Shown piece after piece: positions 36,701 to 44,511 of a stretch of 64,000 bases of DNA. The stretch's first letter is position 1. Each line of letters begins with the position of its first letter. Under the pieces are notes generated by a model. That model was not told the DNA's origin. It ran no database searches and saw only the letters and a list, made by a program, of their open reading frames with translations. Both the position numbers and the translations under genes were made by a program. The stretch comes from Actinomycetospora cinnamomea (GTDB lineage Bacteria > Actinomycetota > Actinomycetes > Mycobacteriales > Pseudonocardiaceae): contig NZ_QEKW01000004.1 of NCBI RefSeq assembly GCF_003096675.1, forward strand, positions 186,001 through 250,000, read 5' to 3'.

Positions 36701-38359
36701 GTCGTGGCGCCGCGTCCCGACGCGTTCGACGTCGTCATCGTCGACGAGGCCAGCCAGGCCGACCTGACCAGCCTGTTCCTGCTCTGGCTCGCGCCGCGGG
36801 TGATCGTCGTGGGCGACGACCGGCAGTGCACCCCCGCCGACGTCGGCGTCGGGTCGCTCGAGCCGGCGTTCGCGCGGCTGGAGACCGACCTGCCCGAGGT
36901 GCCGTTCTACCTGCGCAGCCAGTTCACGCCGCGGGCCAGCGTGTTCTCGGTGTTCCGCGCGACGTTCGGGCCGCCGATCCGGCTGCGCGAGCACTTCCGC
37001 TCGATGCCCGAGATCGTCGGCTGGTCGTCGCGGGAGTTCTACGCGGGTCCCGACGACGCCGGCGTGCACGGCGAGCCGCTGGTGCCGCTGCGCCAGTTCG
37101 GCGCCGACCGGCTGCCGCCGCTGCGCGGGACGTACGTGCCGGGCGCGTCGGTGCGGGGGCAGGGGTCGTCGCTGGCGAACGAGGCCGAGGCGGCGGCGCT
37201 GGCGGACGCCGTCGCTCGGTGCGCCGCCGATCCGGCCTACGCCGGCGCGACGTTCGGGGTCGTCGTGCTGCAGGGGCACGGGCAGGTCGAGCTGGTCGAG
37301 GACCTGCTGCGCGAGCGGCTGGGCGTGGAGCAGTGGGAGGCGCGGCGGCTGCGGGTCGGCGTCGCCGCGGACTTCCAGGGCGACGAGCGCGACGTCGTGT
37401 GGCTGTCGATGGTCGTGGCGCCGGGACACCGCGTGGTCTCGCTGACCGCCGAGCGCTACCGCCAGGCGTTCAACGTCGCCGCCTCGCGGGCCCGCGACCA
37501 GATGTGGCTGTTCCACTCGGTGCGCGTCGACGAGCTCGGCCCGAACGACCTGCGGCGCAAGCTCCTCGAGCACGTCACCGCGAGCGAACCCGACGGGTCC
37601 GCCGGCGCGCCCGAGAACCGTCCGGCGCCCGCGCAGGTCGACCCCGACCACCGGCACCCGGCGTTCGGGAGCCTGTTCGCCCAGCGGGTGTTCGCGCAGC
37701 TCTCCGCGCTGGGGTTCGCCGTCGTCCCGCAGGTGGAGGTGCACGGCCGCGCGCTGGACCTCGTCGTCACCGGCGCGACGGGCCGGCTGGCGGTGATCTG
37801 CGACGGCGACGAGCAGCGCCGCCCGGTGACCCGCGCCGACGTGGAGGCCGAGCACGACCTGCGCCGGTGCGGGTGGCCGGTGGTGCGCGTGGTGGAGTCG
37901 CGCTGGATCCTCGACCCCGACGGCGCGATCGTCCCGGTGCTCGAGGCGGCGACGGCCGCGGGGATCACGCCGTCGGCGCCCACCGGGCCCCTCACCGTCG
38001 TCGAGACCGCGCCGTCGGATCGCGCCGAGTACCGGCCGCGCCGTGGGCGCTCGGGCCGCGCGGTGCTGGGCGAGGACGCCCCGGAGACCCTCGACGACCT
38101 GGTCGACGACCTCGCCGCGCAGGGCTTCCCGCCCCCGCGGCGCGACGCGCGCGTGCACGACCCCCGCGACGGGACCGTGCTCACCGACGCCGCCGCGCTG
38201 TGGCCGACCGGCATCAGCCGCCGCGCCCTCGCCCCGCCCGTGGTGCTCGACCCCGACCTCGCCGCCCCCGCCGGCGAGCGCCTCCGGGCCCTCGGCTACC
38301 GGGTCTTCACCTCGATCCCCGACCTCCGCGCGCACCTCGACGCCGCGAGCGAGGGCTGA
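33773..38359 (+). CDS. Giant SF1 (DNA2-type) helicase with C-terminal nuclease-like domain
   Basis: The 1528-aa protein has an N-terminal domain of about 300 residues with no recognised motif, then an SF1 helicase: Walker A GPPGTGKT (311-318), a long helical insertion (about 390-980), Walker B IVDEASQ (Asp991, Glu992), VVGDDRQCTP, QFTPRASVF, the LREHFRS motif and the C-terminal VGVAADFQGDERDVVWLSMV plus RYRQAFNVAASRARDQMWLFHSV. Residues about 1317-1385 (VVPQVEVHGRALDLVV, LAVICDGDEQ, DLRRCGWPVVRVVESRW) resemble a Vsr/MTES_1575-type restriction-endonuclease fold. Such helicase-nuclease fusions are typical of anti-mobile-element defence or repair. GTG start after GGGAGGGAG. Confidence 0.87.
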   Translation: MVVPQEPLRIAAFDRPDEHPELDPELRDRVQRFVGVLRRVALARSRPVRHTRHHVGELALVDVTDQTAVRRPREAGDEVLRATVDRRATFDALFDLMRAAADQPEAVELVLAGGLLHAPDQDVRVHLLTRPVRIEHRGDAMVVTLAGDATQWEDAELLDGTGLLDETAAAPDPPASPLDPDLVDALAAWADRRLRIEHRRGDDWIGPTGPGTALVPAPAIVARRRGAAALRTFYDAMVADLAGSGAGDRPLPVGLAQLVAAVEPADRAAWLARTGHDAPPVTDPLFPLPVGAAQGRILQRLGRDSGVVVEGPPGTGKTHTIANLLCALLAEGRRVLVTSEKAQALRVLRDKLPPGMRDLCISPVEGDDERDGAGIAGLAARSTEFDADEADRVIAELTERRDGLRAERDAALDAVVAERRAEATVQRDLGPGMTGTRAEVARRVRAGAERDGWLAEVVGTAVSSDTADLPREPPLSTAEFAELRRLLAAETPARRERARQVLPPPVELPPEDHVADLAAAVTRGRDATSGDAGEVVAALGKLPGDAAAHLPAVSRRVADALAGLEDTGEDSDWAHDVADAVLAGRAGHLWARAVEGLRAVDTVLDHDRRAGSAQVRVDDGVDAAAAAPAFERFAAFLADGGQVRRVFKPEEQKAVEPWLDRVHLHGADPSTVSGAAATAHHLRILEITDRLSEGFGPLGHPLRRAEHRALLVEQVLALRATCLAVGAVLTAAVQVRRLLAALPPAERPRVDSLARLRVLATLTLDVDDTRAADLARAELDEVIERVEGGVPPARQAPELVAVLDALRRRDADAYAAAVLAVETAHDEARSQRRADALAARLEAAAPGVVAWVRAHADEPWPEREERFERAWAFARAAARVRRWAAADAGPDRLADLDVELSRVTAELAAARAWRACLTGVSAEQMRALQSHRASLAAVGRGTGRHADRYRAAAREAVEVARDAVPAWVMPIREVLSVVAPRPDAFDVVIVDEASQADLTSLFLLWLAPRVIVVGDDRQCTPADVGVGSLEPAFARLETDLPEVPFYLRSQFTPRASVFSVFRATFGPPIRLREHFRSMPEIVGWSSREFYAGPDDAGVHGEPLVPLRQFGADRLPPLRGTYVPGASVRGQGSSLANEAEAAALADAVARCAADPAYAGATFGVVVLQGHGQVELVEDLLRERLGVEQWEARRLRVGVAADFQGDERDVVWLSMVVAPGHRVVSLTAERYRQAFNVAASRARDQMWLFHSVRVDELGPNDLRRKLLEHVTASEPDGSAGAPENRPAPAQVDPDHRHPAFGSLFAQRVFAQLSALGFAVVPQVEVHGRALDLVVTGATGRLAVICDGDEQRRPVTRADVEAEHDLRRCGWPVVRVVESRWILDPDGAIVPVLEAATAAGITPSAPTGPLTVVETAPSDRAEYRPRRGRSGRAVLGEDAPETLDDLVDDLAAQGFPPPRRDARVHDPRDGTVLTDAAALWPTGISRRALAPPVVLDPDLAAPAGERLRALGYRVFTSIPDLRAHLDAASEG

Positions 38360-38369
38360 GCACAGCGAG

Positions 38370-38386
38370 CGAACACGGAGTGTTCG
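38370..38386 (+). terminator. Hairpin after the helicase gene
   Basis: CGAACAC and GTGTTCG form a perfect 7-bp stem with a 3-nt loop, 11 nt after the stop. Its right arm runs into the left end of the 71-nt repeat. Confidence 0.5.
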
Positions 38387-38451
38387 AGCAATGCGGCTTT
38401 GCTGGCAACCAACGCCAGGATCGCCACATCCTCGCCTTCGCGACACGCCGA
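38381..38451. repeat. 71-nt dispersed repeat, copy 2
   Basis: It aligns without gaps to 20140-20210 (8 differences in 71). The inner stem is shortened to CTGGC/GCCAG and the outer GCGAT/ATCGC pair becomes GCGAT/ATTGC, so a G-U pair keeps the fold. As in copy 1 it lies just downstream of a plus-strand gene and a minus-strand gene ends shortly after it. Confidence 0.75.
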
Positions 38452-38467
38452 GCGGCGGCGGCGTGTC

Positions 38468-39535
38468 TCAGGCGCCAGCGAAGATCTCGTCGCCCTCGTC
38501 GTCCATGTCGTCGCCGCCGTCGTCGACCTCGGCGTGGTCGACGTAGGGCTGGTAGGTCGCCGGGTCGAACGGCAGCTCGACGCCGAACGGCAGCTCGTAC
38601 TTGTCGTGCAGGAAGCGCTCGCGGTAGAGGTGCTCGGCGGTGTCCACCACCTTCGCCAGCAGCCGCGCCGACAGCACCGCCCCGATCCCGATGCCCAGCA
38701 CCGGTACGAGCTGCGCGACCTCCCGCTGCCCGATCTGGGTCAGCAGCCGCTGGTGCACCGCGTGCCCGAGCCGCTTGATCTGCGCCTGCTGCTGCTTGCG
38801 CTTCTGGCTCTCCTGCGACTTCGCGGTGATCAGCTCGCTGACCTCCTGGTACGCGCCGGGCGCGTCCTCGTCGCTCGAGAGCCCCACGGCGAGCACCGCC
38901 AGCGCGATGATCTGCTCGGACCGTTTCGTCACGTCGTAGCCGTGGTACGCCGCGACGTGCGCGACCGCCCGGGTGCACGAGGCGACGGTGAGCAGCGCGT
39001 CCCCGGTCAGCGTCGCGACCATCACCCCGACGGCCGGGATGCTCCCGAGCCCGGTGGCGCTCGTCCCGCCGGCCGCCGCGGTGACGCCGCTGCTGGTCAG
39101 GAAGCCGGTGACGCCCCCCTGCACGCCCGCGAAGATCGTGTAGCCGAGGTCGAGGCGCGGCATGACGGCCTGGACGGCGGCGACGTCGAGGTCACGGATG
39201 TCCTTGAAGTCGGTGACGTCGTGGCCCTGCGCCCGGAAGTCGGCGAACACCGCGTCGCGGCGCAGCGTGGCCGCCCCGGCGCCGGCGCCCGCGGCGGCGA
39301 GCTGGTGCAGCGCCCCGCTCACACCGGCATCGATCTGCGAGACCCCGGGGATGCGCCGCAGCGTCGCGGTGACCCCCGCCCGGATCTCGGCGACGCCGTC
39401 GCGCAGCGGGCTGAGCATGGTCGACGAGTGGTGCAGCGACCGGTCCTTCCACCGCACGACCTCACGCCAGTGCTCGACGTCGTCGGGGGAGACGTCGGGC
39501 GTCGCCGGCGCAGTGTCCTCGGTCGTCGTGCTCAC
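38468..39535 (-). CDS. EcsC family protein
   Basis: The 355-aa protein has an EcsC-type core: amphipathic and hydrophobic stretches rich in Gly/Ala (YTIFAGVQGGVTGFLTSSGVTAAAGG, PAVGVMVATLTGDALLTVASCTRAVAHVAAYHGYD, LVPVLGIGIGAVLSARLLAKVVDTAEHLYRERFLHDKY). A Gln/Lys-rich segment (KSQESQKRKQQQAQIKRL) separates them and the tail is acidic. EcsC in Bacillus goes with an ABC exporter needed for secretion, but no exporter is adjacent here. The GTG at 39535 is chosen; upstream codons lack family similarity. Confidence 0.8.
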   Translation of the reverse strand: MSTTTEDTAPATPDVSPDDVEHWREVVRWKDRSLHHSSTMLSPLRDGVAEIRAGVTATLRRIPGVSQIDAGVSGALHQLAAAGAGAGAATLRRDAVFADFRAQGHDVTDFKDIRDLDVAAVQAVMPRLDLGYTIFAGVQGGVTGFLTSSGVTAAAGGTSATGLGSIPAVGVMVATLTGDALLTVASCTRAVAHVAAYHGYDVTKRSEQIIALAVLAVGLSSDEDAPGAYQEVSELITAKSQESQKRKQQQAQIKRLGHAVHQRLLTQIGQREVAQLVPVLGIGIGAVLSARLLAKVVDTAEHLYRERFLHDKYELPFGVELPFDPATYQPYVDHAEVDDGGDDMDDEGDEIFAGA

Positions 39536-39670
39536 CCCCGGGACGGTACCCACACGGACGACCCACGACCCCATCGGCGAGGTGACGCCTGCATGTCCAC
39601 CCACCCGTCCGGGTGCCTGCGGGTTCGGGGAGCCGGGGCAGCTACGGGTGCTTCGACAACCGCAGCATCC

Positions 39671-40399
39671 TCAGAACGGTCGTCGCCGACCCGCCGGCCC
39701 ACCCGCGGGCGGGCGCACCTTCTCCCCGCGGGCCCGCTGCCCGGCCAGCCGCATGGCCTCGACGATGAGGTCGCTGTTCCCGCGTCCGGTGGCCGCGTCG
39801 ACGCGGGGGTAGACGAGCGGGCTCGGGTGCGGTGCCGTCGCCACGGTCGCCTCCCGCAACCCGTCGGGCAGGCCGGCCCGGACCAACCGCGTCCACGCCC
39901 GGGCCGCCGGCCGGCCCAGCAGCACGACCTCGCTCGGCGGCGGGTCGAGCATCTCCAGCAGCGCGACGAGGTAGGGCTGGGCGCGCACGGCCTCCTTCTC
40001 CAGCCGACGGACGGGCTTCGCCGGGTTCGCGACCCACCAGGGCACGACGTTCCAGTGCAGGGAGACGTCGTAGCCGAGCTTCGCGCGGTCGGCGGCGAGG
40101 TAGGTGTTGTGCGCGGTCGGGTCGTTGTTGTGCCGGCTGACGAAGCCCGATCCCTCCTCGGCCTCGCCCGACGGGTCCTGCAGCAGCACGAGCACCCGTG
40201 CCCCGGACCCTGCGGCCGCGGGGTCGAAGTAGGGCACGTTCTCGTAGGTGGTGTCCCGGACGTGGTCGACCCAGCGGTTGAGCTCGCCGATAAGCCCGTC
40301 GTAGCGCCGCGCCCAGCGTTCCGCGTGCACCTCGGGGGCGATCTCGCGACTGAGGAGCTCGCCGCGCCTGCTGGCGAGCGGGTTCCACACCCGGGGCAT
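39671..40399 (-). CDS. Uracil-DNA glycosylase-fold protein
   Basis: The 242-aa protein has the layout of the UDG superfamily: motif 1 VLLQDPSG (about 71-78, resembling GQDPYP), HNTYLAADRAKLGYDVSLHWNVVPWW, the strand VVLLGRPAARAW and motif 2 APHPSPLVYPR. Unlike ordinary Ung it lacks the classic Asp-Pro-Tyr arrangement, so uracil removal is not certain. The N-terminal third is helical. It follows the Ddn-like gene by a single base and is probably translated from the same transcript. Confidence 0.7.
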   Translation of the reverse strand: MPRVWNPLASRRGELLSREIAPEVHAERWARRYDGLIGELNRWVDHVRDTTYENVPYFDPAAAGSGARVLVLLQDPSGEAEEGSGFVSRHNNDPTAHNTYLAADRAKLGYDVSLHWNVVPWWVANPAKPVRRLEKEAVRAQPYLVALLEMLDPPPSEVVLLGRPAARAWTRLVRAGLPDGLREATVATAPHPSPLVYPRVDAATGRGNSDLIVEAMRLAGQRARGEKVRPPAGGPAGRRRPF

Positions 40400-40400
40400 G

Positions 40401-40805
40401 TCAGCGCCGTTCGAGCAGCACCACGGGGATGGTGCGCGACGTCTTCGCCTCGTAGCCCGCGAAGCCGGGGTAGTCGGCCTTCTGCTTCTCCCAGATCGCC
40501 TCGCGCTCGTCGGCGGGCAGGTCGCGGGCGCGCACGGCGACGGTCTCGGTGCCGACCTCCACCTCGGCGTCCGGGTGCTCGAGGAGGTTGCGGTACCAGT
40601 CGGGGTGGGTGTCGGCGCCGGCCTTGGACGCGAACACGGCGAAGTCGTCGCCCACCGCCTGGTACATCATCGGGCTCACCCGCTCGGTGCCCGAGCGCCG
40701 CCCGACGTGGTGGAGCAGGAGCAGCGGGGCGCCCTCGAAGTTGCCGCCGACGCGGCCCTCGTTGGCGCGGAACTCCTCGATGACCCGCTGGTTGAAGTCG
40801 CTCAT
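40401..40805 (-). CDS. Deazaflavin (F420)-dependent nitroreductase-family protein
   Basis: The 134-aa Ddn-type split beta-barrel protein has FEGAPLLLLHHVGRRSGTERVSPMMYQAVGDDFAVFASKAGADTHPDWYRNLLEHPDAEVEVGTETVAVRARDL, the standard F420-binding core, and a C-terminal AGYEAKTSRTIPVVLLER. Mycobacterial relatives reduce quinones or activate nitroimidazoles. Substrate unknown. I chose the ATG at 40805 (AGGA 9 nt upstream) over the GTG two codons earlier. Confidence 0.87.
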   Translation of the reverse strand: MSDFNQRVIEEFRANEGRVGGNFEGAPLLLLHHVGRRSGTERVSPMMYQAVGDDFAVFASKAGADTHPDWYRNLLEHPDAEVEVGTETVAVRARDLPADEREAIWEKQKADYPGFAGYEAKTSRTIPVVLLERR

Positions 40806-40823
40806 GACCACATCCTGCCGATC

Positions 40824-42167
40824 TCAGCCCCCGAGCGCCGCCGCCAGGATCATGAGGACGAACGCGCCCCCGAGCGCCGCCCAGGCCAGCCCGGCCCGAC
40901 GCGGGCTCCGCCGCCCGGCCATCGTCAGGCCCGCGATCGCCGACGCCGTGCCGCCGCCCGCGACCAGGAACGCCACGACGGCGCCGACGCCTCCGACGCA
41001 CGACGGCGTCCGGGTCGAGCACTCGGCGAACAGGTAGACGGCCACGGCCAGGCAGACGAACAGCAGCAGGGCCGCGACCGGTAGCGCCGCGGCCGCCGCC
41101 ACGAGACGTCCCCGGGGGCTCCGGGTGGGTGGCGGCATCGGCAGGGGGACGGGGGTCGGTCCGAGGCGCGGCGGGCCCGGGTGCCAGGGCGTGGCGAACC
41201 CGGGCGGACCCGCGGCCGCGGGGGGACGGGGTGCGCCCGCCCGGACGGGGTCGGCCGGTGGCGGCGACGGGCGTTCCGGACGCGACGGGACCTGGGTCTC
41301 GACGCCCCGCTGCGGGCCGCCCGTCACCCCCGCATCCAGGGCGCTCCGGGCCGCCGCGGCGAGGTCGCCGGCCCGGGCGTACCGCGCGTCGGGGTCCTTC
41401 GCCAGGGCGCGGGCGACGACGTCGTCGAATCCCCGAGGCAACCCGTCGGTGATCCGTGAGGGAGCCGTCGGCGTGGTGTTGAGGTGCGCGTACATCAGGC
41501 TGGGGAAGTCGCGACCGGGGAACGGCGGCCGCCCCGTCAGCGCCTCGTGGAGCACGCAGCCGAGGGCGTAGACGTCGATGCGCGGGTCGGCGTCGACGCC
41601 GTCGGTGAAGCGCTCGGGTGCCATGTAGGCGGCGGTGCCGATGGCCACGCCGGTCTGGGTCAGCCGGGTGCCCAGGGCCGCGCCGGTCGCGATGCCGAAG
41701 TCGATGAGGTAGACGAAGTCGGCCGGCCCGACCGTGCGCTTCGACGGGGTGAGCAGCACGTTCGACGGCTTCACGTCGCGGTGGACGAGGCCCTCGTCGT
41801 GCGCGGCGTCCAGCGCCGACGCGACCTGCTCGATCACCGACACGGCCCGGGCGGGCGCGAGGGCGCCGTGCGACGCGACGACCGCGCCCAGGTCCTTCCC
41901 CTGCACCAGGCGCATGTCGAGGAAGAGTCGGCCCTCGATCTCGCCGAAGTCGTGGATCGGGATCACGTGCGGGTCGCTCAGCCGGGCCGCGGCGTGGGCC
42001 TCGCGGCGGAAGCGGTCCTCGAACTCGCGCTCACCGGTCATCTCCGCCGGCAGCCGCTTGAGGGCGACGGTGCGCGCCTTGCGGGTGTCGACCGCGCGCC
42101 ACACCTCGCCCATCCCGCCGCGACCGAGGAGCTCGGACAGCTCGTAGGGCCCGAACCGCTCGGTCAC
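40824..42167 (-). CDS. Membrane-anchored Ser/Thr protein kinase (PknB-like)
   Basis: The 447-aa kinase carries GRGGMGEVW (15-23), Lys37, catalytic loop HRDVKPSN (Asp131, Asn136), DFG (156-158) and GTAAYMAPERF. A Pro-rich juxtamembrane linker (about 290-355) leads to three hydrophobic segments (LPVAALLLFVCLAVAVYLFA, GAVVAFLVAGGGTASAIAGLT and WAALGGAFVLMILAAAL), giving membrane attachment but no large external sensor domain. It is translationally coupled (GTGA) to the DUF3293 gene before it. A GGAGGG site precedes the GTG. Confidence 0.92.
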   Translation of the reverse strand: MTERFGPYELSELLGRGGMGEVWRAVDTRKARTVALKRLPAEMTGEREFEDRFRREAHAAARLSDPHVIPIHDFGEIEGRLFLDMRLVQGKDLGAVVASHGALAPARAVSVIEQVASALDAAHDEGLVHRDVKPSNVLLTPSKRTVGPADFVYLIDFGIATGAALGTRLTQTGVAIGTAAYMAPERFTDGVDADPRIDVYALGCVLHEALTGRPPFPGRDFPSLMYAHLNTTPTAPSRITDGLPRGFDDVVARALAKDPDARYARAGDLAAAARSALDAGVTGGPQRGVETQVPSRPERPSPPPADPVRAGAPRPPAAAGPPGFATPWHPGPPRLGPTPVPLPMPPPTRSPRGRLVAAAAALPVAALLLFVCLAVAVYLFAECSTRTPSCVGGVGAVVAFLVAGGGTASAIAGLTMAGRRSPRRAGLAWAALGGAFVLMILAAALGG

Positions 42168-42601
42168 GCCACCCTCCACCCCAGATCCACCGGAGCCGCA
42201 TCGTCGCAGGCGAGCACCGTCCACGCCTCGCGACTCCACCGGAACACCGCGTCCTGGCCCCACGCCACGCCCAGCGCCCGGGCGGCGTCGTCGTCGAGGC
42301 CGACGACCAGGGCGCCGGCCTCGGCGTGCGCACCGTCCTCGGCGCCCGCGACCGTCCGCCAGTGCGTGAGCCCGCGGGCGTCGAGGTCGGCGTCGAGACG
42401 GGCCTGGCGCGCGGCGTTCTCGTCGTCGTCGAGGTGCGTGGCACCGGGGTTGTGGGCGGTGACGACGTGCACGGGACGGTCGAACGGGAACGTGCCCTCG
42501 ACCCGACCGGGCGGCATCGGGCGCAGGACGAGCTCGAGCGCGGGGACGCGGAGCACCGCACGCGTGTAGTCCGCCGTTCGCCTCGCCCGTGCCGCGTCCA
42601 T
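42164..42601 (-). CDS. DUF3293 family protein
   Basis: The 145-aa protein has FPFDRPVHVVTAHNPGATHLDDDENAARQARLDADLDARGLTHWRTVAGAED, the usual DUF3293 core, followed by ARALGVAWGQDAVFRWSREAWTVLAC. The family has no assigned function. Its stop overlaps the start of the kinase gene (GTGA), which is unusual and suggests the two act together. The ATG at 42601 is 76 nt from the divergent toxin locus. Confidence 0.78.
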   Translation of the reverse strand: MDAARARRTADYTRAVLRVPALELVLRPMPPGRVEGTFPFDRPVHVVTAHNPGATHLDDDENAARQARLDADLDARGLTHWRTVAGAEDGAHAEAGALVVGLDDDAARALGVAWGQDAVFRWSREAWTVLACDDAAPVDLGWRVA

Positions 42602-42677
42602 GCCCGCGGGATTCTGCCCTAGCGGATCTGACGGAACCGCACCCGGCGAGCGGCGCCGGTGCCTACCGTGCCCCTTC

Positions 42678-42968
42678 GTGGCCGACGTGCAGGTGGTGCT
42701 GCAGGCGTTGTTCGACGCCGCCCACGGCGTGGACGCGGCCATGGCGGAGCTCGCTGCGCACGACGTCACCGACCTGGCCACGACTCCCGCGGTGTTCGGC
42801 CACCGCACCCTGGGCGCGGTGGCGGTGGACTTCTGCGACCGGTGGTCCCACGGCGTCGCCAACCTCACCGACGACGGCAACGCGCTCGCCCGCGGCCTCG
42901 TGGACGCCGCGCGGGCGTACGCCGAGGCCGAGGACGTCGCCGTCGACGGGTTCCGCTGGGCCCGGTGA
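42678..42968 (+). CDS. Small helical partner of a type VII-style toxin
   Basis: The 96-aa protein of two long helices (VVLQALFDAAHGVDAAMAELAAHDVTD and HRTLGAVAVDFCDRWSHGVANLTDDGNALARGLVDAARAYAEAEDVAVDGFRWAR) has the length and W/helix-turn-helix pattern of ESX/WXG100-like or DUF-type export chaperones, although the usual WXG is DRWSHG here. The GTG start at 42678 leads a three-gene overlapping cluster; its stop overlaps the toxin start by GTGA. I infer that it pairs with the toxin's N-terminal domain for secretion. Confidence 0.7.
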   Translation: MADVQVVLQALFDAAHGVDAAMAELAAHDVTDLATTPAVFGHRTLGAVAVDFCDRWSHGVANLTDDGNALARGLVDAARAYAEAEDVAVDGFRWAR

Positions 42969-44167
42969 CGGTGGCGGCCGAGCTCGGGGAGACCTCCGAT
43001 CCGGCCGTGCTGGTGCCCGGTGACCCGGCGGGCGTGCGGGCGGTTCACACCGCGATGTCACGGCTGGGCGCGGCGCTCGTGGGCGCGGGGGACGGGCTCC
43101 GGCGCATCGAGACCGGCGAGTGGCAGGGGGAGGCCGCCGACTCGTTCCGCAGGGTGTTCGAGCCGGTTCCGCCCCAGTGGATCGGCACGGGCGAGGCCTT
43201 CCTCCAGGCCGCCGACGCCCTCGGCGACTACGCGGACGTCCTCGAATGGGCGCGGGGTGAGGCGGCCGCCGCGGTGCAGGACCGGGGCGCGGCGGACACG
43301 CTGAGTGCGCAGCCGCGGCCGCCGGACGCGCCGGACGCCGGCGCGGGCGGGCGCACCGCCGCGGCGGAGCGCCTGCGGGCGGCCCGGGCGGAGGTCGCCG
43401 CGGCCGGTGACCGAGCCGTACCGCTCGTGGCGTACGCCCGCGACCTCGCCCCGCCCGCGCCGTCGGTCGGCCAACAGATCGGCGGGGTCCTCGGCGACCT
43501 GCTCGGCGGCGCGTGGTCGGAGCTCTCGGGCACCGGCCAGTTCCTGTGGCAGATCAACCCGACACGCTTCCTCGTCGAGCCCGCGGCGGCCGTGGAGGGC
43601 TGGCAGGACCTCGGTGCGGGTGTGGCGCACGCCGCGACCCACCCGCGCGAGACGATCGAGCAGGCACTCCACCCGCGCGAGGCGGCCACCAACCCCACGC
43701 GGTGGACGGGCGAGGTGCTCACCGGCACGGCCCTCTCCGCCCTCGGCGGGGCCGGCGCCGCGGGACGCGTCGCTCGCGCGACCCGCGCGGCGGAGGCCGT
43801 GCCGTCCGACCCGCCGGACAGCGGGACCGCGACGCCCCCGACCCTCGGCCGGTACAACGGCCTGACGGCGGCGGAGCACGCGGGCAACCGCGGCATCCAC
43901 ATCGGCCGCCCGGGCAGTGCGAAGCGGATGAAGGTCCCGACGCGAGAACTCGGCACTGTCGAGGAGGTCGACGAGGTGTATCACGCACTGGCGGTCGGGG
44001 GGCAGGTCGTGAAAGTGGATGAGCACCGCACCGTGGTGCTCCTCGAGGACGGCACGTACCTGACCCGGCGGCCATCATCGGGGAGCACACCTGGTGAGTC
44101 GGCGGTCGACATCAACAGCCCGGGCGTCGACGTCGTTAAGGTCCACACGCCCAAGGCAGGACGCTGA
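42965..44167 (+). CDS. Putative polymorphic toxin with WXG-like N-terminal domain
   Basis: The 400-aa protein has N-terminal residues 20-110 with the WXG100-like EWQGEAADSFRRVFEPVPPQW and a helical rest (GDYADVLEWARGEAAAA). A linker with hydrophobic stretches follows (QQIGGVLGDLLGGAWSELSGTGQFLWQINPTRFLVEP; GEVLTGTALSALGGAGAAGRVARATRAAE), a common organisation in type VII-exported toxins. The last 95 residues (from HAGNRGIHIGRPGSAKRMKVPT) form a distinct C-terminal domain that I do not recognise, with HRTVVLLEDGTYLTRRP and DINSPGVDVVKVH. This is the presumed toxic domain. Codon GC falls towards the 3' end, a sign of separate acquisition. Confidence 0.75.
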   Translation: MTVAAELGETSDPAVLVPGDPAGVRAVHTAMSRLGAALVGAGDGLRRIETGEWQGEAADSFRRVFEPVPPQWIGTGEAFLQAADALGDYADVLEWARGEAAAAVQDRGAADTLSAQPRPPDAPDAGAGGRTAAAERLRAARAEVAAAGDRAVPLVAYARDLAPPAPSVGQQIGGVLGDLLGGAWSELSGTGQFLWQINPTRFLVEPAAAVEGWQDLGAGVAHAATHPRETIEQALHPREAATNPTRWTGEVLTGTALSALGGAGAAGRVARATRAAEAVPSDPPDSGTATPPTLGRYNGLTAAEHAGNRGIHIGRPGSAKRMKVPTRELGTVEEVDEVYHALAVGGQVVKVDEHRTVVLLEDGTYLTRRPSSGSTPGESAVDINSPGVDVVKVHTPKAGR

Positions 44168-44511
44168 TGGTCGCCGACGAGCGGCTGAAGGCCGATCTCC
44201 TCGGGGAAGCTGAGGAGGAGCCGCTGGATCTGTTCCACGCGATCGCGGTGGTGAAGATCGTCGAAGGCGGAGAAGGTCGACTACCGCTCCTCCGGCGCAC
44301 CGGACCGATGATGGTCGAGCTCGTACGCGATGGACGGTTCGTCTGCGGTGACTGGGCCAGCGGAGGGATCGGCTTCGAGGTGTGGGACATGACCGCTGAT
44401 GAGGCAGCCGATCGTGTCCAGGACTATGTGCAGCGCGTCCTCGATGGTGAGCAGCAGTTCATCCCCGAGGAACCGTGCCTCTTCGCGTTGCCGGAGTACG
44501 TGCGCACGTAG
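44167..44511 (+). CDS. Putative immunity protein
   Basis: The 114-aa protein, family not recognised, is acidic with mixed alpha/beta character (DLFHAIAVVKIVEGGEGRLPLLRRTGPMMVELVRDGRFVCGDWASGG, then DEAADRVQDYVQRVLDGEQQFIPEEPCLFALPEYVRT). Its ATG overlaps the toxin stop (TGATG), the gene order and spacing expected of a cognate immunity protein. Local base composition is visibly lower in GC than the surrounding genes, which supports recent acquisition with the toxin C-terminus. Confidence 0.7.
   Translation: MVADERLKADLLGEAEEEPLDLFHAIAVVKIVEGGEGRLPLLRRTGPMMVELVRDGRFVCGDWASGGIGFEVWDMTADEAADRVQDYVQRVLDGEQQFIPEEPCLFALPEYVRT

Noticed and set aside
34118-38446. Minus-strand frame of about 1440 codons opposite the helicase
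   Set aside because: Another GC-driven shadow; no motif, and the plus strand carries full SF1 helicase motifs.
42659-43061. Alternative long starts for the toxin and for the DUF3293 gene extending across the divergent gap
   Set aside because: The extra residues are arginine/proline-rich without family similarity and would overlap the opposite-strand genes.
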